NCBI RefSeq assembly: GCF_002245895.1
Contig: NZ_NPJZ01000001.1
Location: 5,347,001 to 5,411,000, forward strand
Length of the DNA stretch: 64,000 bases
Origin: Rhodococcus sp. OK302
GTDB taxonomy: Bacteria; Actinomycetota; Actinomycetes; Mycobacteriales; Mycobacteriaceae
Direction of reading: 5' to 3'
Of the stretch, positions 8,772 through 18,104 are shown in pieces; the stretch's first letter is position 1, and every line of letters begins with the position of its first letter. Both the position numbers and the translations under genes were made by a program. The notes below the pieces were generated by a model, which saw nothing but the letters and a program-made list of their open reading frames with translations, was not told where the DNA came from and did no database searches.

Positions 8772-9599
8772 TTACGCTCCAGTTTCGACGGGTCGTGCAC
8801 TGTCATTTGACCACTGCGACCAAGATCCCGGAAACAGCGTGGCGTCGTAGCCGGCAATGGCGAGAGCTGCAATCTGATGTGCCGCGGTCACTCCCGACCC
8901 GCAGTACACCGCAATTCGATCCGTATCCCCCAGCGCTGCAAAACGCTCACGCAAAATCTTCGCCTCCGAAAATTGGCCGTTTGCATCAAGATTGGCTGCG
9001 GTCGGTGCGCTCACCGCACCCGGAATATGGCCGGCGACAGGATCAATCGGTTCCACCTCACCGCGGTAGCGCTCCCCGGCTCGCGCATCGAGAAGCACAC
9101 CGTTCCACCGAGCAGCTTCGTCGATGTCGATCGTGGGCATCTGACCGCCTCGAAGCGTGACGGTTCCCGGTAGGACTGCCTCCCCGGTTCCCACAGACGT
9201 CGGCAAACCTGCTGATTCCCAGTTCGGCAATCCTCCGTCGAGCAGACGAACATCTGCGAGTCCAGCCCAGCGTAGTAGCCACCAACCCCGCGCTGCTGAC
9301 ATGTTTCCCACAGCGTCGTAGAGAACGACCGGGGCGCCGTCGTCGATTCCCCATCTACGTGCCGCTTCCTGCAGGTTCTCGATCGACGGCAGTGGATGCC
9401 TGCCCGATTCCTTCGACGGCGGAGCGGCCAGTTCGGTTTCGAGATTCACGAACACTGCGCCCGGGATGTGGGCCTCACGAAAATGCTCCTCACCGTTCGG
9501 ATCACCCAGCGCCCAACGAACATCGAGCAGAATCGGTGGGGTGCCGGCATCGATGAGCGATGCCAGTTCGGGAGCGTCGATCAGCACGGGAAGAGTCAT
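8772..9599 (-). CDS. sseA: Thiosulfate / 3-mercaptopyruvate sulfurtransferase (tandem rhodanese)
   Basis: 275 aa with two rhodanese domains. The N-terminal domain is inactive and the C-terminal one carries the active-site cysteine in YCGSGVTA (about residue 233). The CGSGVTA loop is the 3-mercaptopyruvate sulfurtransferase form rather than a basic thiosulfate loop. It moves sulfane sulfur from mercaptopyruvate or thiosulfate to an acceptor such as cyanide or thiols. The start is ATG at 9599 (MTLPVLIDAPELAS); 19 further in-frame residues upstream look non-coding. It lies 25 bp downstream of the LysE-type exporter on the same strand. Confidence 0.9.
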   Translation of the reverse strand: MTLPVLIDAPELASLIDAGTPPILLDVRWALGDPNGEEHFREAHIPGAVFVNLETELAAPPSKESGRHPLPSIENLQEAARRWGIDDGAPVVLYDAVGNMSAARGWWLLRWAGLADVRLLDGGLPNWESAGLPTSVGTGEAVLPGTVTLRGGQMPTIDIDEAARWNGVLLDARAGERYRGEVEPIDPVAGHIPGAVSAPTAANLDANGQFSEAKILRERFAALGDTDRIAVYCGSGVTAAHQIAALAIAGYDATLFPGSWSQWSNDSARPVETGA

Positions 9600-9624
9600 G
9601 GGACCAATACTGGCATGACTCGAA

Positions 9625-10248
9625 TCAGGCAACACCGAAGAACGCGCCGAGACCAACCAGCAGGACGCCGCTCACCACGTCGATGCGCTTGCCGACGCCC
9701 GGCCGCCTCAACTTCCGTCCGGCGCCCGCCGCCAGAACAACAACGACTGCCCACCACAGTGCTGCGGCAATTACGGTGGCGCCGGCCAACGTCAGGGTGC
9801 GCAAGGCTGCGCCGCTACCAGGTTCGACAAACTGCGGAAGCAGACCGAGGAAGAACAGCAATGCCTTGGGATTGAGGAGGTTGGAGAGGAACCCGTAGCG
9901 GAATGCCCGCGCCGCTGGGATCGGTTCCGAAACGGCTGTCAGGGTGTCTCCACCACTTCGTGTTTTGAATGCACTGCGAATTGCGGAGATACCCAGCCAG
10001 GTCAGGTAAGCCGCACCCGCGTAGGTGAGCGCCGAGAGCAGTTGTGGGCGAGTCGCGACGAGGGCCGACAGTCCGAGCGACGCGGCGGCGGTGTGCACAA
10101 CAAGTCCAGCAGTCACACCGGCTGCCACGACGGCACCCGTCCGCCGATCCGCCAGGGAATGCCGCAGAATCAGGACAAAATCCGGGCCGGGTGTGAACAA
10201 GACGATGGAAAGCAGTGAGCCGAAAGCTAGCCACTGACCGATACTCAT
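9625..10248 (-). CDS. LysE/RhtB family amino-acid exporter
   Basis: 207 aa with six hydrophobic segments and the family signature FTPGPDFVLILRHSLADRR near the N-terminus and GFLSNLLNPKALLFFLGLLPQF in the middle. LysE/RhtB proteins export amino acids or related metabolites using the proton gradient. An Lrp-type regulator is transcribed divergently about 100 bp away, the usual arrangement for amino-acid-induced export. The ATG at 10248 (MSIGQWLAFGS) is preferred to an upstream in-frame start at 10287. Confidence 0.9.
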   Translation of the reverse strand: MSIGQWLAFGSLLSIVLFTPGPDFVLILRHSLADRRTGAVVAAGVTAGLVVHTAAASLGLSALVATRPQLLSALTYAGAAYLTWLGISAIRSAFKTRSGGDTLTAVSEPIPAARAFRYGFLSNLLNPKALLFFLGLLPQFVEPGSGAALRTLTLAGATVIAAALWWAVVVVLAAGAGRKLRRPGVGKRIDVVSGVLLVGLGAFFGVA

Positions 10249-10350
10249 CCGAAATACCTCACGTTCGAGCAGGTCCGACACCTGCATTCATGACAGGAGT
10301 GTGCAACTGGATCCGGGAAGTTCAAAACCGTTCCGGATAGAATTCGGCAG

Positions 10351-10824
10351 ATGTCGAAGAATGAAGATTTGGATTCGGTGGACTGGAAGATTCTGGCCGA
10401 ATTACAGAAGGATGCGTCGATCACCAACAAGGTACTGGCCGACCGAGTCGGGCTGGCGACGTCGTCATGTCACGAACGTGTGCGACGTCTGCGAGCAAAC
10501 GGGACGATCAGTGGGATCCATGCCGTCGTCGATCCGTCGGCCGTTGGTCGGTCGATGCAGGCGATCATTGCTGTGCAACTGCGTCCGCACCGACGCGACC
10601 TGGTGGACCGCTTCACCGCCGACGCCCTCGCATTGCCGGAAACTCTTGCACTGTTCAATGTCTCGGGGCCCGAGGACTTCTTCCTCCATGTCGCGGTTCG
10701 CGACAGCGCACACCTGCAGCGAGTGCTGATCGACCATCTTGCTGCTCACCCCGAGGTGTGGCACGCACAAACCCATCTCATCTACGGCAAAGCCGTCACG
10801 GCGCCCATCCGTCCGGATCGGTAG
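10351..10824 (+). CDS. Lrp/AsnC family transcriptional regulator
   Basis: 157 aa. An N-terminal HTH (LDSVDWKILAELQKDASITN..., recognition helix in RVGLATSSCHERVRRL, residues about 8-60) precedes a C-terminal RAM/AsnC ligand-binding domain (about 70-150). Lrp-type proteins form octamers that sense amino acids. Position and orientation point to control of the divergent LysE-type exporter (10248 leftward), and possibly of the benE-like permease gene 24 bp downstream on the same strand. Confidence 0.92.
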   Translation: MSKNEDLDSVDWKILAELQKDASITNKVLADRVGLATSSCHERVRRLRANGTISGIHAVVDPSAVGRSMQAIIAVQLRPHRRDLVDRFTADALALPETLALFNVSGPEDFFLHVAVRDSAHLQRVLIDHLAAHPEVWHAQTHLIYGKAVTAPIRPDR

Positions 10825-10848
10825 ATCCGTCAGGCAGAATTACTGACC

Positions 10849-12066
10849 ATGTCAGACTCCCCCCAGACCACTGAGCCGGACATGGTCCGCGGCAACGCGC
10901 AGCCCATCAGCGCCGGAATCGTGACTGCACTGGTGGGGTTCACCAGCTCGTTCGCGGTAGTCCTCACCGGTCTCACAGCCGTAGGTGCTGACGCCGCTCA
11001 AGCAGCATCGGGACTCCTCGCCCTCTGTGTCACCCAAGCCCTGGGCATGCTTTGGTTGTCCCGACGGTACAAAATTCCGATCACCCTGGCGTGGTCGACA
11101 CCAGGCGCAGCATTGCTCGCCGGTGCCGGCGCGGTGCACGGTGGATGGCCCGCCGCAGTGGGCGCCTTCATCGTGGTCGGAGTTGCGATAGTTCTGACCG
11201 GACTGTGGCCCGCGCTGGGCAAGCTCATCTCGGCTATTCCGACTCCCCTGGCTCAGGCGATGCTGGCCGGGGTTCTCCTGCCCTTGTGCCTGGCCCCGAT
11301 CGGCGCTGTACGAGACGCACCACTGGTGGTGGCTCCGGTGATTCTGGTCTGGCTTGCGGCGCAACGCTTCTCCAAGCGGTGGGCAGTTCCGCTCGCATTT
11401 CTGACCGCTGCCGTCGTCATCTGTATCAGTCTGGTGACATCCGAGAACACCCTCGACGTCTCAGCCATGATTCCTCGCATCGACCTCACGGCACCGTCGT
11501 GGACGTGGCAGGCGATGATCGGAATTGCCTTGCCGTTGTACATCGTGACCATGGCCTCGCAGAACATTCCCGGTGTGGCGGTGATGAATTCGTTCGGATA
11601 TGCCGTGCCGTGGCGGCCGTCGATGATCGTGACCGGCATCGGCACTGTTCTCGGCGCCTCAGCCGGTGGTCACGCGATCAACCTCGCCGCAATCAGCGCT
11701 GCACTGGCGGCGGCGCCCACCGCGCATCCCGATCCGAAGCGCCGATGGATAGCAGCCGCTACGGCCGGTTGGGCCTATCTCGTACTTGCCGTAGGTTCTG
11801 CCGCCGTTGCCGCGCTGGTTGTCGCGGCCCCGGCAGGAGTGGTGGAAACTGTTGCCGGACTGGCACTCTTGGCGACGCTGGCGGCTTCTCTGACCGCGGC
11901 GCTCAACGATCCGGCCGAACGCGAAGGTGCCGTCGTCACGTTCCTTATTGCCGCGTCGGGTGTCGTCGTCGCAGGAGTCGGATCGGCCTTCTGGGCATTG
12001 CTCGTCGGATTGATCGTCAGGTCCGTGTTGATCGGTAGCAGCGCCTCGTTAAGGTCGAAGTCGTGA
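10849..12066 (+). CDS. benE: BenE-family (benzoate/H+ symporter-like) permease
   Basis: 405 aa with about 11-12 membrane segments. Matches to the BenE/YdcO family include the start PISAGIVTALVGFTSSFAVVL, TPGAALLAGAGAVHGGWPAAVG and IALPLYIVTMASQNIPGVAV. BenE is proposed to import benzoate with protons, but no aromatic degradation genes adjoin, so the substrate here is only a family guess. It lies 24 bp after the Lrp regulator and shares a 4-base overlap (GTGA) with the following thioesterase, so the three probably form one operon. Confidence 0.85.
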   Translation: MSDSPQTTEPDMVRGNAQPISAGIVTALVGFTSSFAVVLTGLTAVGADAAQAASGLLALCVTQALGMLWLSRRYKIPITLAWSTPGAALLAGAGAVHGGWPAAVGAFIVVGVAIVLTGLWPALGKLISAIPTPLAQAMLAGVLLPLCLAPIGAVRDAPLVVAPVILVWLAAQRFSKRWAVPLAFLTAAVVICISLVTSENTLDVSAMIPRIDLTAPSWTWQAMIGIALPLYIVTMASQNIPGVAVMNSFGYAVPWRPSMIVTGIGTVLGASAGGHAINLAAISAALAAAPTAHPDPKRRWIAAATAGWAYLVLAVGSAAVAALVVAAPAGVVETVAGLALLATLAASLTAALNDPAEREGAVVTFLIAASGVVVAGVGSAFWALLVGLIVRSVLIGSSASLRSKS

Positions 12067-12506
12067 CCGCAACAGATTCCTCTATCTCGATCGAGCAGTT
12101 CCCGGTTCGCTGGCCCGTCCCCACCCGTTGGGATGACAACGACCACTACGGGCACGTCAACAACGTCACCTACTACTCGTACTTCGACACGGCCGTGAAC
12201 GCGTGGCTCATGTCGGCAACCGGTACCGACATTCGTAACCTTCCGGCCATTGGTGTTGTGGCCGAAACGTCCTGCCGGTACCTGAGCGAACTCACGTTCC
12301 CCGAACAACTCCAAGTCGGTATCAGGGTCGAAAAACTTGGCACCAAGAGCATCGTCTACTCACTCGCGATCTTCCACGAGAACGCACACGGGATCTGGGA
12401 AGCTGCAGCTACGGGCCGCTTTGTCCACGTGTACGTCGACGCTGTTACCCGCACGCCGGTCGCTATACCGGCCGCGATCGCTGCCGCGGCCGGTTCGCTC
12501 GTTTAA
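12063..12506 (+). CDS. Acyl-CoA thioesterase (hotdog, 4HBT type)
   Basis: 147 aa. The hotdog fold of the 4-hydroxybenzoyl-CoA thioesterase/YbgC group is shown by RWDDNDHYGHVNNVTYYSYF, with the catalytic Asp in DDNDHYGHVNN. It would hydrolyse an acyl- or aroyl-CoA ester; the substrate is unknown. It overlaps the BenE-like permease by four bases, suggesting an aromatic or acyl substrate handled by both. It converges with the phosphotransferase-like gene, and the two stop codons overlap (12503-12506). Confidence 0.88.
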   Translation: MTATDSSISIEQFPVRWPVPTRWDDNDHYGHVNNVTYYSYFDTAVNAWLMSATGTDIRNLPAIGVVAETSCRYLSELTFPEQLQVGIRVEKLGTKSIVYSLAIFHENAHGIWEAAATGRFVHVYVDAVTRTPVAIPAAIAAAAGSLV

Positions 12507-13531
12507 TTCAATCCCAGCTTTTCTGCGGTCGCCACTGCCCGAGCGACAATTCCGTCGATCAAGGTGACCGTCGGGCCACCGTGTTCGGCCTTGTTGCGTG
12601 GGTCGTCGAGGATTCGACGCAATACTCCCTCAGCGATGATCGACAGCCTCCACAGCGCCAACACATGCCAGTAGCCCACTGCCGAGACGTCGCGGCCGGT
12701 GGCGGCAACGTAGGCCTCGACCAGTTCGTCGCGATTCGGGAAACCTTCGAGCGTCGACGCCATGAACGGGCCGGCCACCTTGTCGCCGGCTTCGGGCCAA
12801 TATGCCAGTAGCGCACCGAGATCCGCGAGCGGGTCTCCCAGCGTGCAGAGTTCCCAGTCGACCACCGCGAGTACTCGACCTTCGGCCGGATCGACGATGA
12901 TGTTGTTGAGGTGAAAATCGCCGTGGACCAGGGTCACTTCGGTTTGCTCGGGAATGTTTCGATTCAAGATTTCCGCAAGCCGCTCGACGTCGGGAACTTC
13001 CCGCGTTTTCGACTTGTCCCACTGCGCCGACCACCTCTTGAGTTGCCGCTGCGCAAAAGGTTTGGTGCTCGCGAGATCTTGGAGTGCCGTTTCCTCGAGG
13101 TCGACGGCGTGGATGGTGGCCAGCGCCTTCGGGAGTGCCAATCCGACTTTCCGACGCTCTTCCACCGTCAACTTCTGCGCAACCGACACTCCGTCGATCA
13201 CCAGCCCGTCGACGTAGCTCATCAGCACCAGCGGCGCGTCCGTGATCGCCGGGTCTTCGGTGATGCCGATGATCTTGGGCACCGGAACCGGAGTTCCCTG
13301 AAGTGAGGACAGGATTCGGTGTTCCCGCACCACGTCATGAGCTGACGCAAGCAATGTCCCCAATGGGGGCCTGCGCAGTACCCAGCGCCCGCCGCCCGCA
13401 TCCGTCACCGAGTACGTGAGGTTGGATTGACCGTTGCCGATCCTCTCGAAAGTCAGTGGTGTGGTGGCGCCAACCCCCAGTTCGGCGATCCACCCGGAAA
13501 CTGCTTCTTCGTTCAGTCCGACTGCATTCAT
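12503..13531 (-). CDS. Aminoglycoside-phosphotransferase-fold kinase-like protein (FadE-associated type)
   Basis: 342 aa. The kinase motifs of the APH/choline-kinase superfamily are present: IGNGQSNLTYSV (nucleotide loop), the catalytic HGDFHLNN and the metal-binding DWELCTLGDP. This is the subgroup that in actinobacteria usually sits with acyl-CoA dehydrogenases and is thought to phosphorylate hydroxyacyl-CoA or related intermediates, as in ACAD10/11 of animals. No acyl-CoA dehydrogenase is adjacent here. The ATG at 13531 (MNAVGLNEEAV) fits family starts better than longer frames to 13696. Confidence 0.88.
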   Translation of the reverse strand: MNAVGLNEEAVSGWIAELGVGATTPLTFERIGNGQSNLTYSVTDAGGGRWVLRRPPLGTLLASAHDVVREHRILSSLQGTPVPVPKIIGITEDPAITDAPLVLMSYVDGLVIDGVSVAQKLTVEERRKVGLALPKALATIHAVDLEETALQDLASTKPFAQRQLKRWSAQWDKSKTREVPDVERLAEILNRNIPEQTEVTLVHGDFHLNNIIVDPAEGRVLAVVDWELCTLGDPLADLGALLAYWPEAGDKVAGPFMASTLEGFPNRDELVEAYVAATGRDVSAVGYWHVLALWRLSIIAEGVLRRILDDPRNKAEHGGPTVTLIDGIVARAVATAEKLGLN

Positions 13532-13761
13532 CGCACCGATGCTAGCGGGAGAAATCGAATAGTTGGCAGTAACGACGCCATTGTTACCCACGAGTTCGGA
13601 AATCGTGACTGGTAGGCATGCTTTCGAGACGGTGACCCCCTTGCGGATTCTGCAATCAAGGGGATGCTGGGAAGAGAGACCACAACTGAAAAACACATCG
13701 GGATTGCTCGATCTCGCTCACAAGGCGCGTCGGGCATGAGTAGAAACCGAGGTGAACCGCG

Positions 13762-14856
13762 ATGATCGACAACCTCGACTATCCAGTCCAGCTCCTCCAA
13801 CCGGACGGCGCCCGTGTGTGCCGAACCGAATACGACCGTCTGATCGCAGACCTCGGACCTACCGAATACATCTCGTTGTACCGGGACATGGTCATCAGTC
13901 GCAGAATCGACACCGCGGCGGTAGCACTCCAACGTCAAGGCGAAATCGGTTTGTGGGCACCACTCTTGGGCCAGGAAGCCGCTCAAGTCGGCTCGGCCCG
14001 CGCTCTGAAACCTGACGACTTTGCATTCGTCAGCTACCGCGAACATGCCGTCGCCTACTGCCGCGGCGTTCCCCCGGAAGTTTTGACGCACATGTGGCGC
14101 GGGTGCTCCCATTCTGCTTGGGATCCAAATCAATTCAACGTGACCAACCCGGCGATCGTCGTCGGATCGCAGGGGCTTCACGCAACAGGGTACGCACTCG
14201 GCGCCCACCTCGACGGAGCTGAGATCGCTACCATCGCCTATTTCGGCGACGGCGCCACCAGCCAGGGCGATATTGCCGAAGCGTTGGGATTCGCTGCCAG
14301 TTTCCGCGCCGGCGTCGTGTTCTTCTGCCAGAACAACCAATGGGCCATCAGCGAACCCGTCTCGCTACAGTCCCGCACCCCGATCTCGCACCGCGCCGAC
14401 GGTTACGGCATACCTTCCTTCCGCGTCGACGGAAACGATGTACTCGCTGTTCTGGCAGTGACGCGCGCGGCGCTTGCCCATGCGCGGGAAGGAAGTGGGC
14501 CCACGTTCATCGAAGCAATCACTTGCCGGATGGGTCCGCACACCACCTCCGACGATCCGTCCCGGTATCGCAGCGATACCGACATGGCCGAGTGGCGCCG
14601 ACGTGATCCGATCACGCGGATGAGGGCGTTTCTGGAGCGGCGCGGAATTCTCGACGAAACCGCCGATGCCGAAATTTCGACCGCGGCCGAGGATGTCGCC
14701 GCCCGCTTGCGGCACGCCACGCTTGAAACTCCGGACCCGCCGCCGTCGACTCTGTTCGAGCACGTCTACACCGGGCCGCACCCGTTGATCGAGCATGAGC
14801 GAGAACAACATCGGGAGTACCTGGCAAGTTTCGACGATCAGGAGGCCATGTCATGA
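13762..14856 (+). CDS. bkdA: Branched-chain 2-oxoacid dehydrogenase E1 alpha subunit
   Basis: 364 aa. The thiamine-diphosphate motif is present (GDGATSQGDIAEAL ... NNQWAIS), with HSAWDPNQFNVTNPAIVVGS in place of the usual E1alpha loop, and GPHTTSDDPSRYRS, the phosphorylation-loop equivalent. With E1beta it decarboxylates branched-chain 2-oxoacids (from Val, Leu, Ile) and reductively acylates E2. The ATG at 13762 has GAGGTG upstream. The gene overlaps E1beta by four bases (ATGA). Pyruvate specificity (acoA/pdhA-like) cannot be excluded by sequence alone. Confidence 0.9.
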   Translation: MIDNLDYPVQLLQPDGARVCRTEYDRLIADLGPTEYISLYRDMVISRRIDTAAVALQRQGEIGLWAPLLGQEAAQVGSARALKPDDFAFVSYREHAVAYCRGVPPEVLTHMWRGCSHSAWDPNQFNVTNPAIVVGSQGLHATGYALGAHLDGAEIATIAYFGDGATSQGDIAEALGFAASFRAGVVFFCQNNQWAISEPVSLQSRTPISHRADGYGIPSFRVDGNDVLAVLAVTRAALAHAREGSGPTFIEAITCRMGPHTTSDDPSRYRSDTDMAEWRRRDPITRMRAFLERRGILDETADAEISTAAEDVAARLRHATLETPDPPPSTLFEHVYTGPHPLIEHEREQHREYLASFDDQEAMS

Positions 14857-15830
14857 CTGTCGTCAATCTGGTGACGGCGCTCAACACCGGACTACGACGC
14901 TCACTCGAACGGGATCGCCGCGTCGTCATCCTGGGTGAGGACGTCGGCCGTCTCGGCGGAGTTTTCCGTGTCACCGATGCACTCCAGAAGGACTTCGGCG
15001 AGAACCGGGTGATGGACATGCCGCTCGCCGAATCCGGGATCGTGGGAACAGCTTTCGGTTTGGCTTTGCGCGGATACCGACCGGTGTGTGAAATACAGTT
15101 CGACGGTTTTGTCTACCCGGCTTTCGATCAAATCGTCTCTCAAGTGGCAAAAATTCACTATCGAACCGAGGGACGGGTACGCGCCCCGATCACGATCCGC
15201 ATTCCCAGCGGGGGCGGAATCGGTGCCGTGGAACATCATTCGGAGTCACCGGAAGCCTATTTTGCACACACTGCCGGACTGAGAGTGGTGTACCCCAGCA
15301 ACCCTGCCGACGGTTACCACATGATCCGTCAATCAATCGAGTGTGACGATCCCGTTGTGTTTCTCGAGCCCAAGCGTCGGTACTGGGATGCGGCCGAGGT
15401 TGATCTCGACGCGGAACCCTCACTCCCCCTGCACAGTGCGCGTGTTGTCCGCCAAGGAAGTGACGCCACCGTCGTCGCGTACGGGTCGATGGTGGCTACC
15501 GCGCTCGAAGCTGCGGATATCGCCGACGACGAGGGTCACCACCTCGAAGTAATCGACCTCCGGTCCCTCTCCCCCATCGATTTCGACACCGTGGACAACT
15601 CGGTACGACGGACGGGTCGACTCGTCGTCGTTCACGAGGCACCGATGTTCCTCGGCCTGGGGGCAGAAATTGCAGCACATGCCGCGCAGCATTGTTTCTA
15701 CGATCTGAAGGCGCCGGTCTTGCGTGTCACCGGATTCGATATTCCCTATCCCCCAGCAAAACTCGAGCAGTTTCACTTGCCGGATGCAGACCGGATTCTC
15801 GACACACTCGACCGGGTACTGACGCCATGA
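14853..15830 (+). CDS. bkdB: Branched-chain 2-oxoacid dehydrogenase E1 beta subunit
   Basis: 325 aa transketolase-type beta subunit. It begins VNLVTALNTGLRRSLERD, followed by LGEDVGRLGGVFRVTDALQ, the typical E1beta start. It supplies the pyrimidine-binding domain for thiamine diphosphate and the C-terminal transketolase domain. It overlaps E1alpha upstream and E2 downstream by four bases each, so translation of the three subunits is coupled. Confidence 0.92.
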   Translation: MTVVNLVTALNTGLRRSLERDRRVVILGEDVGRLGGVFRVTDALQKDFGENRVMDMPLAESGIVGTAFGLALRGYRPVCEIQFDGFVYPAFDQIVSQVAKIHYRTEGRVRAPITIRIPSGGGIGAVEHHSESPEAYFAHTAGLRVVYPSNPADGYHMIRQSIECDDPVVFLEPKRRYWDAAEVDLDAEPSLPLHSARVVRQGSDATVVAYGSMVATALEAADIADDEGHHLEVIDLRSLSPIDFDTVDNSVRRTGRLVVVHEAPMFLGLGAEIAAHAAQHCFYDLKAPVLRVTGFDIPYPPAKLEQFHLPDADRILDTLDRVLTP

Positions 15831-16858
15831 ACACCGCGGAGTTCCGTCTACCGGATCTCGGCGAAGGTCTCACCAGCGCCGAATTGGTGTCGTGGCGTGT
15901 TGATGTCGGCGACACCATAACTCTCGATCAGGTGATTGCCGATGTCGAATCAGCCAAAGCCCTGGTCGAACTTCCCTCTCCCTATGCCGGAATGGTGACA
16001 GACCTGTTGGTCGAACCCGGCGCCACCGTACCCGTCGGTGCGCCGATCATCCGGATCACGACTGCGGAGTCGGCCGAACCCGCCCCGCCGAGTGTTCTTG
16101 TCGGCTACGGACCGCAGGCATCGCACTCGAGCCGAAGACGACGGCACGTCCCCCAGACAATGCACCAAGACGGAGAGACTGCGCCGACACACACCCGGCG
16201 CATGGCGTCGGCAATGACCTCCAGCGCCAGAGCACCACAGGCAACTGTGTTTGTCACCGTCGATGTCACCGCGTCGATGGACCTGCTCGCCAAGCTCCGC
16301 AACTCCGCACCCTTCGAAAACATTTCGGTGACACCACTGACCCTCGCTGCCAAATCATTGGTCACGGCGATCGCTTCGAGCCCCGAGGTCAATTCGACGT
16401 GGGATGAGCAGTCCGGCAGCAGCGTCAAGCATCCACACGTGAACCTCGGCATTGCGGTGGCGTCGGATCGCGGGCTGCTGGTCCCCAACATCAAGGACGC
16501 CGACACGCTGAGCCTGCTCGACCTTGCTCGATCGATCAATGAACTCACTGCGACCGCGCGAGCCGGCCGAACCGACACGCCGCACCTCACCGGCGGAACC
16601 GTCACGATCACCAATGTCGGAGTATTCGGTGTCGACGGCGGCGTACCTCTCCTCAACCCCGGTGAGGCTGCCATCCTCTGTCTGGGCGCTGTCAACGAGC
16701 GTCCGTGGGTGGTCGACGGGCTCATCGAGATCAGATCTGTGGTCACACTTTCTGTGACTTTCGACCATCGCGGTGTCGACGGAAGGCAAGCTGCAGAGTT
16801 CCTTTCACTGGTGGCGGCGATGCTCGAGGATCCGGCCGTGTTACTCGCGCACCTGTGA
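15827..16858 (+). CDS. bkdC: Branched-chain 2-oxoacid dehydrogenase E2, lacking a visible PSBD
   Basis: 343 aa, short for an E2 (usually 400 or more). One lipoyl domain (about 1-77) carries the lipoylated lysine in ESAKA (Lys44). The linker (about 78-125) has VLVGYGP and a basic run, SSRRRRHVP. The catalytic acyltransferase domain (about 125-343) has the active-site motif DHRGVDG (His314, Asp318). Between lipoyl and catalytic domains there is no recognisable peripheral subunit-binding domain (no xASPxxRxxAxExGVDL). An E2 without it would have to dock E1/E3 differently. The ATG at 15827 overlaps the E1beta stop. No E3 gene is present in the window. Confidence 0.88.
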   Translation: MNTAEFRLPDLGEGLTSAELVSWRVDVGDTITLDQVIADVESAKALVELPSPYAGMVTDLLVEPGATVPVGAPIIRITTAESAEPAPPSVLVGYGPQASHSSRRRRHVPQTMHQDGETAPTHTRRMASAMTSSARAPQATVFVTVDVTASMDLLAKLRNSAPFENISVTPLTLAAKSLVTAIASSPEVNSTWDEQSGSSVKHPHVNLGIAVASDRGLLVPNIKDADTLSLLDLARSINELTATARAGRTDTPHLTGGTVTITNVGVFGVDGGVPLLNPGEAAILCLGAVNERPWVVDGLIEIRSVVTLSVTFDHRGVDGRQAAEFLSLVAAMLEDPAVLLAHL

Positions 16859-16886
16859 GAGCATCCGGGCCTGGCACACTGTCACG

Positions 16887-18071
16887 GTGAGCAGCACGCC
16901 CAGCCCAGCACTGATTCGCGCCCGCGCCGGCATCTTCGGCATTTTCGGGATCAACGGATTCCTCCTTGCCATGTGGGTGGTCCACATCCCGTCGATCGAA
17001 CACCGGGTGGGCATCAGTCATTCCACACTCGGTTCGCTGCTGCTGCTCCTCGCGGTCGGCGCCATCGCCGGCATGCAAGTGAGTGGCCCACTTGCCGATC
17101 GCTACGGCAGCCGACGCATGGTGATTCTCGCGGGCCTCGGATTGTGCGCGGCAGTGCTGGGTCCGGGGTACGCCACCAACACCTGGCAATTGGGTGCGGC
17201 CCTGGTTGTCTTCGGATTTGCGAACGGGGCGCTGGACGTCTCGATGAACTCTCAGGCCGTCGAAGCCGAACAGCTTTACCGTCGCCCGATCATGGCTGCC
17301 TTTCACGGCATGTTCTCGGTGGGCGGTGTTGTGGGCTCGATCGTCGGATTCGGCACGCTGGCAATCGAACTCCCGCCGTACGTCACCCTTACCGCCGCGT
17401 CGGCAATCGGTTTGGTGGCCGTCGCGATCTTTTCGCGGCCCTTGCTTCCGCACACCCCGCACCACTCCGAAGCCACCGAATCCGAACAACCGCACGGCCA
17501 CTTCTCGGCCAAGGTGCTTGCGTTGGGCTCGCTCGCATTTGTCTTGATGCTTGCCGAAGGGGTGGCAAACGACTGGAGCGCGTTGCAGGTCAAGGAAGAC
17601 CTCGGCGTCTCGAATGCCGTTGCTGCGCTGTCCTTCGGCGCCTTCTCCGCAATGATGACGGTCGGACGCTTCACGGCGGACCGCATCAGCGCGGCCGTCG
17701 GTCCCGTCGCCGTGGTTCGCTACGGCGCGATCATTTCCGCCGCCGGAATGCTGACCGTCGTGTTGTCGGGTTGGCTTCCGCTCACGTTGTTCGGCTGGGC
17801 ACTGTTCGGCGCCGGTCTCTCCGGGTGCATCCCGCAGATCTTCACGACGGCCGGCAACCTGGGTTCCGGTTCGGCTGGTACCAACATGTCTCGTGTTGTC
17901 GGAATGGGGTACATCGGATTTCTTGCGGGCCCGGCAACCATCGGATGGGTGACCAAGATTGTGCCTCTCACCACAGCGATGTTGATCCCCTTGGCATGTG
18001 TGCTGGTCGCTGCGGGTTGCGCCGGTGTCGTTCGTCGCGATTCTCCGACCGCCCACCGAAGTCACAGCTGA
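16887..18071 (+). CDS. MFS transporter (YbjJ/FucP-like)
   Basis: 394 aa with 12 hydrophobic segments. MFS motif A-like sequence GPLADRYGSRRM follows the second helix. RARAGIFGIFGINGFLLAMWVVHIP and NGALDVSMNSQAV match the group of MFS proteins related to YbjJ. Substrate unknown. The GTG at 16887 is chosen because it precedes the first helix; a longer in-frame extension to 16773 lies inside the E2 gene. It starts 28 bp after the bkd operon, so read-through is likely. Confidence 0.87.
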   Translation: MSSTPSPALIRARAGIFGIFGINGFLLAMWVVHIPSIEHRVGISHSTLGSLLLLLAVGAIAGMQVSGPLADRYGSRRMVILAGLGLCAAVLGPGYATNTWQLGAALVVFGFANGALDVSMNSQAVEAEQLYRRPIMAAFHGMFSVGGVVGSIVGFGTLAIELPPYVTLTAASAIGLVAVAIFSRPLLPHTPHHSEATESEQPHGHFSAKVLALGSLAFVLMLAEGVANDWSALQVKEDLGVSNAVAALSFGAFSAMMTVGRFTADRISAAVGPVAVVRYGAIISAAGMLTVVLSGWLPLTLFGWALFGAGLSGCIPQIFTTAGNLGSGSAGTNMSRVVGMGYIGFLAGPATIGWVTKIVPLTTAMLIPLACVLVAAGCAGVVRRDSPTAHRSHS

Positions 18072-18104
18072 TCCTCACGACACGCACAGGCGAAGCGAGG
18101 ATGC

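Noticed and set aside
16743-18065. 440-aa frame opposite the MFS gene
   Set aside because: Antisense to a gene with clear MFS features; its own translation is His/Arg/Asp-rich with no fold.
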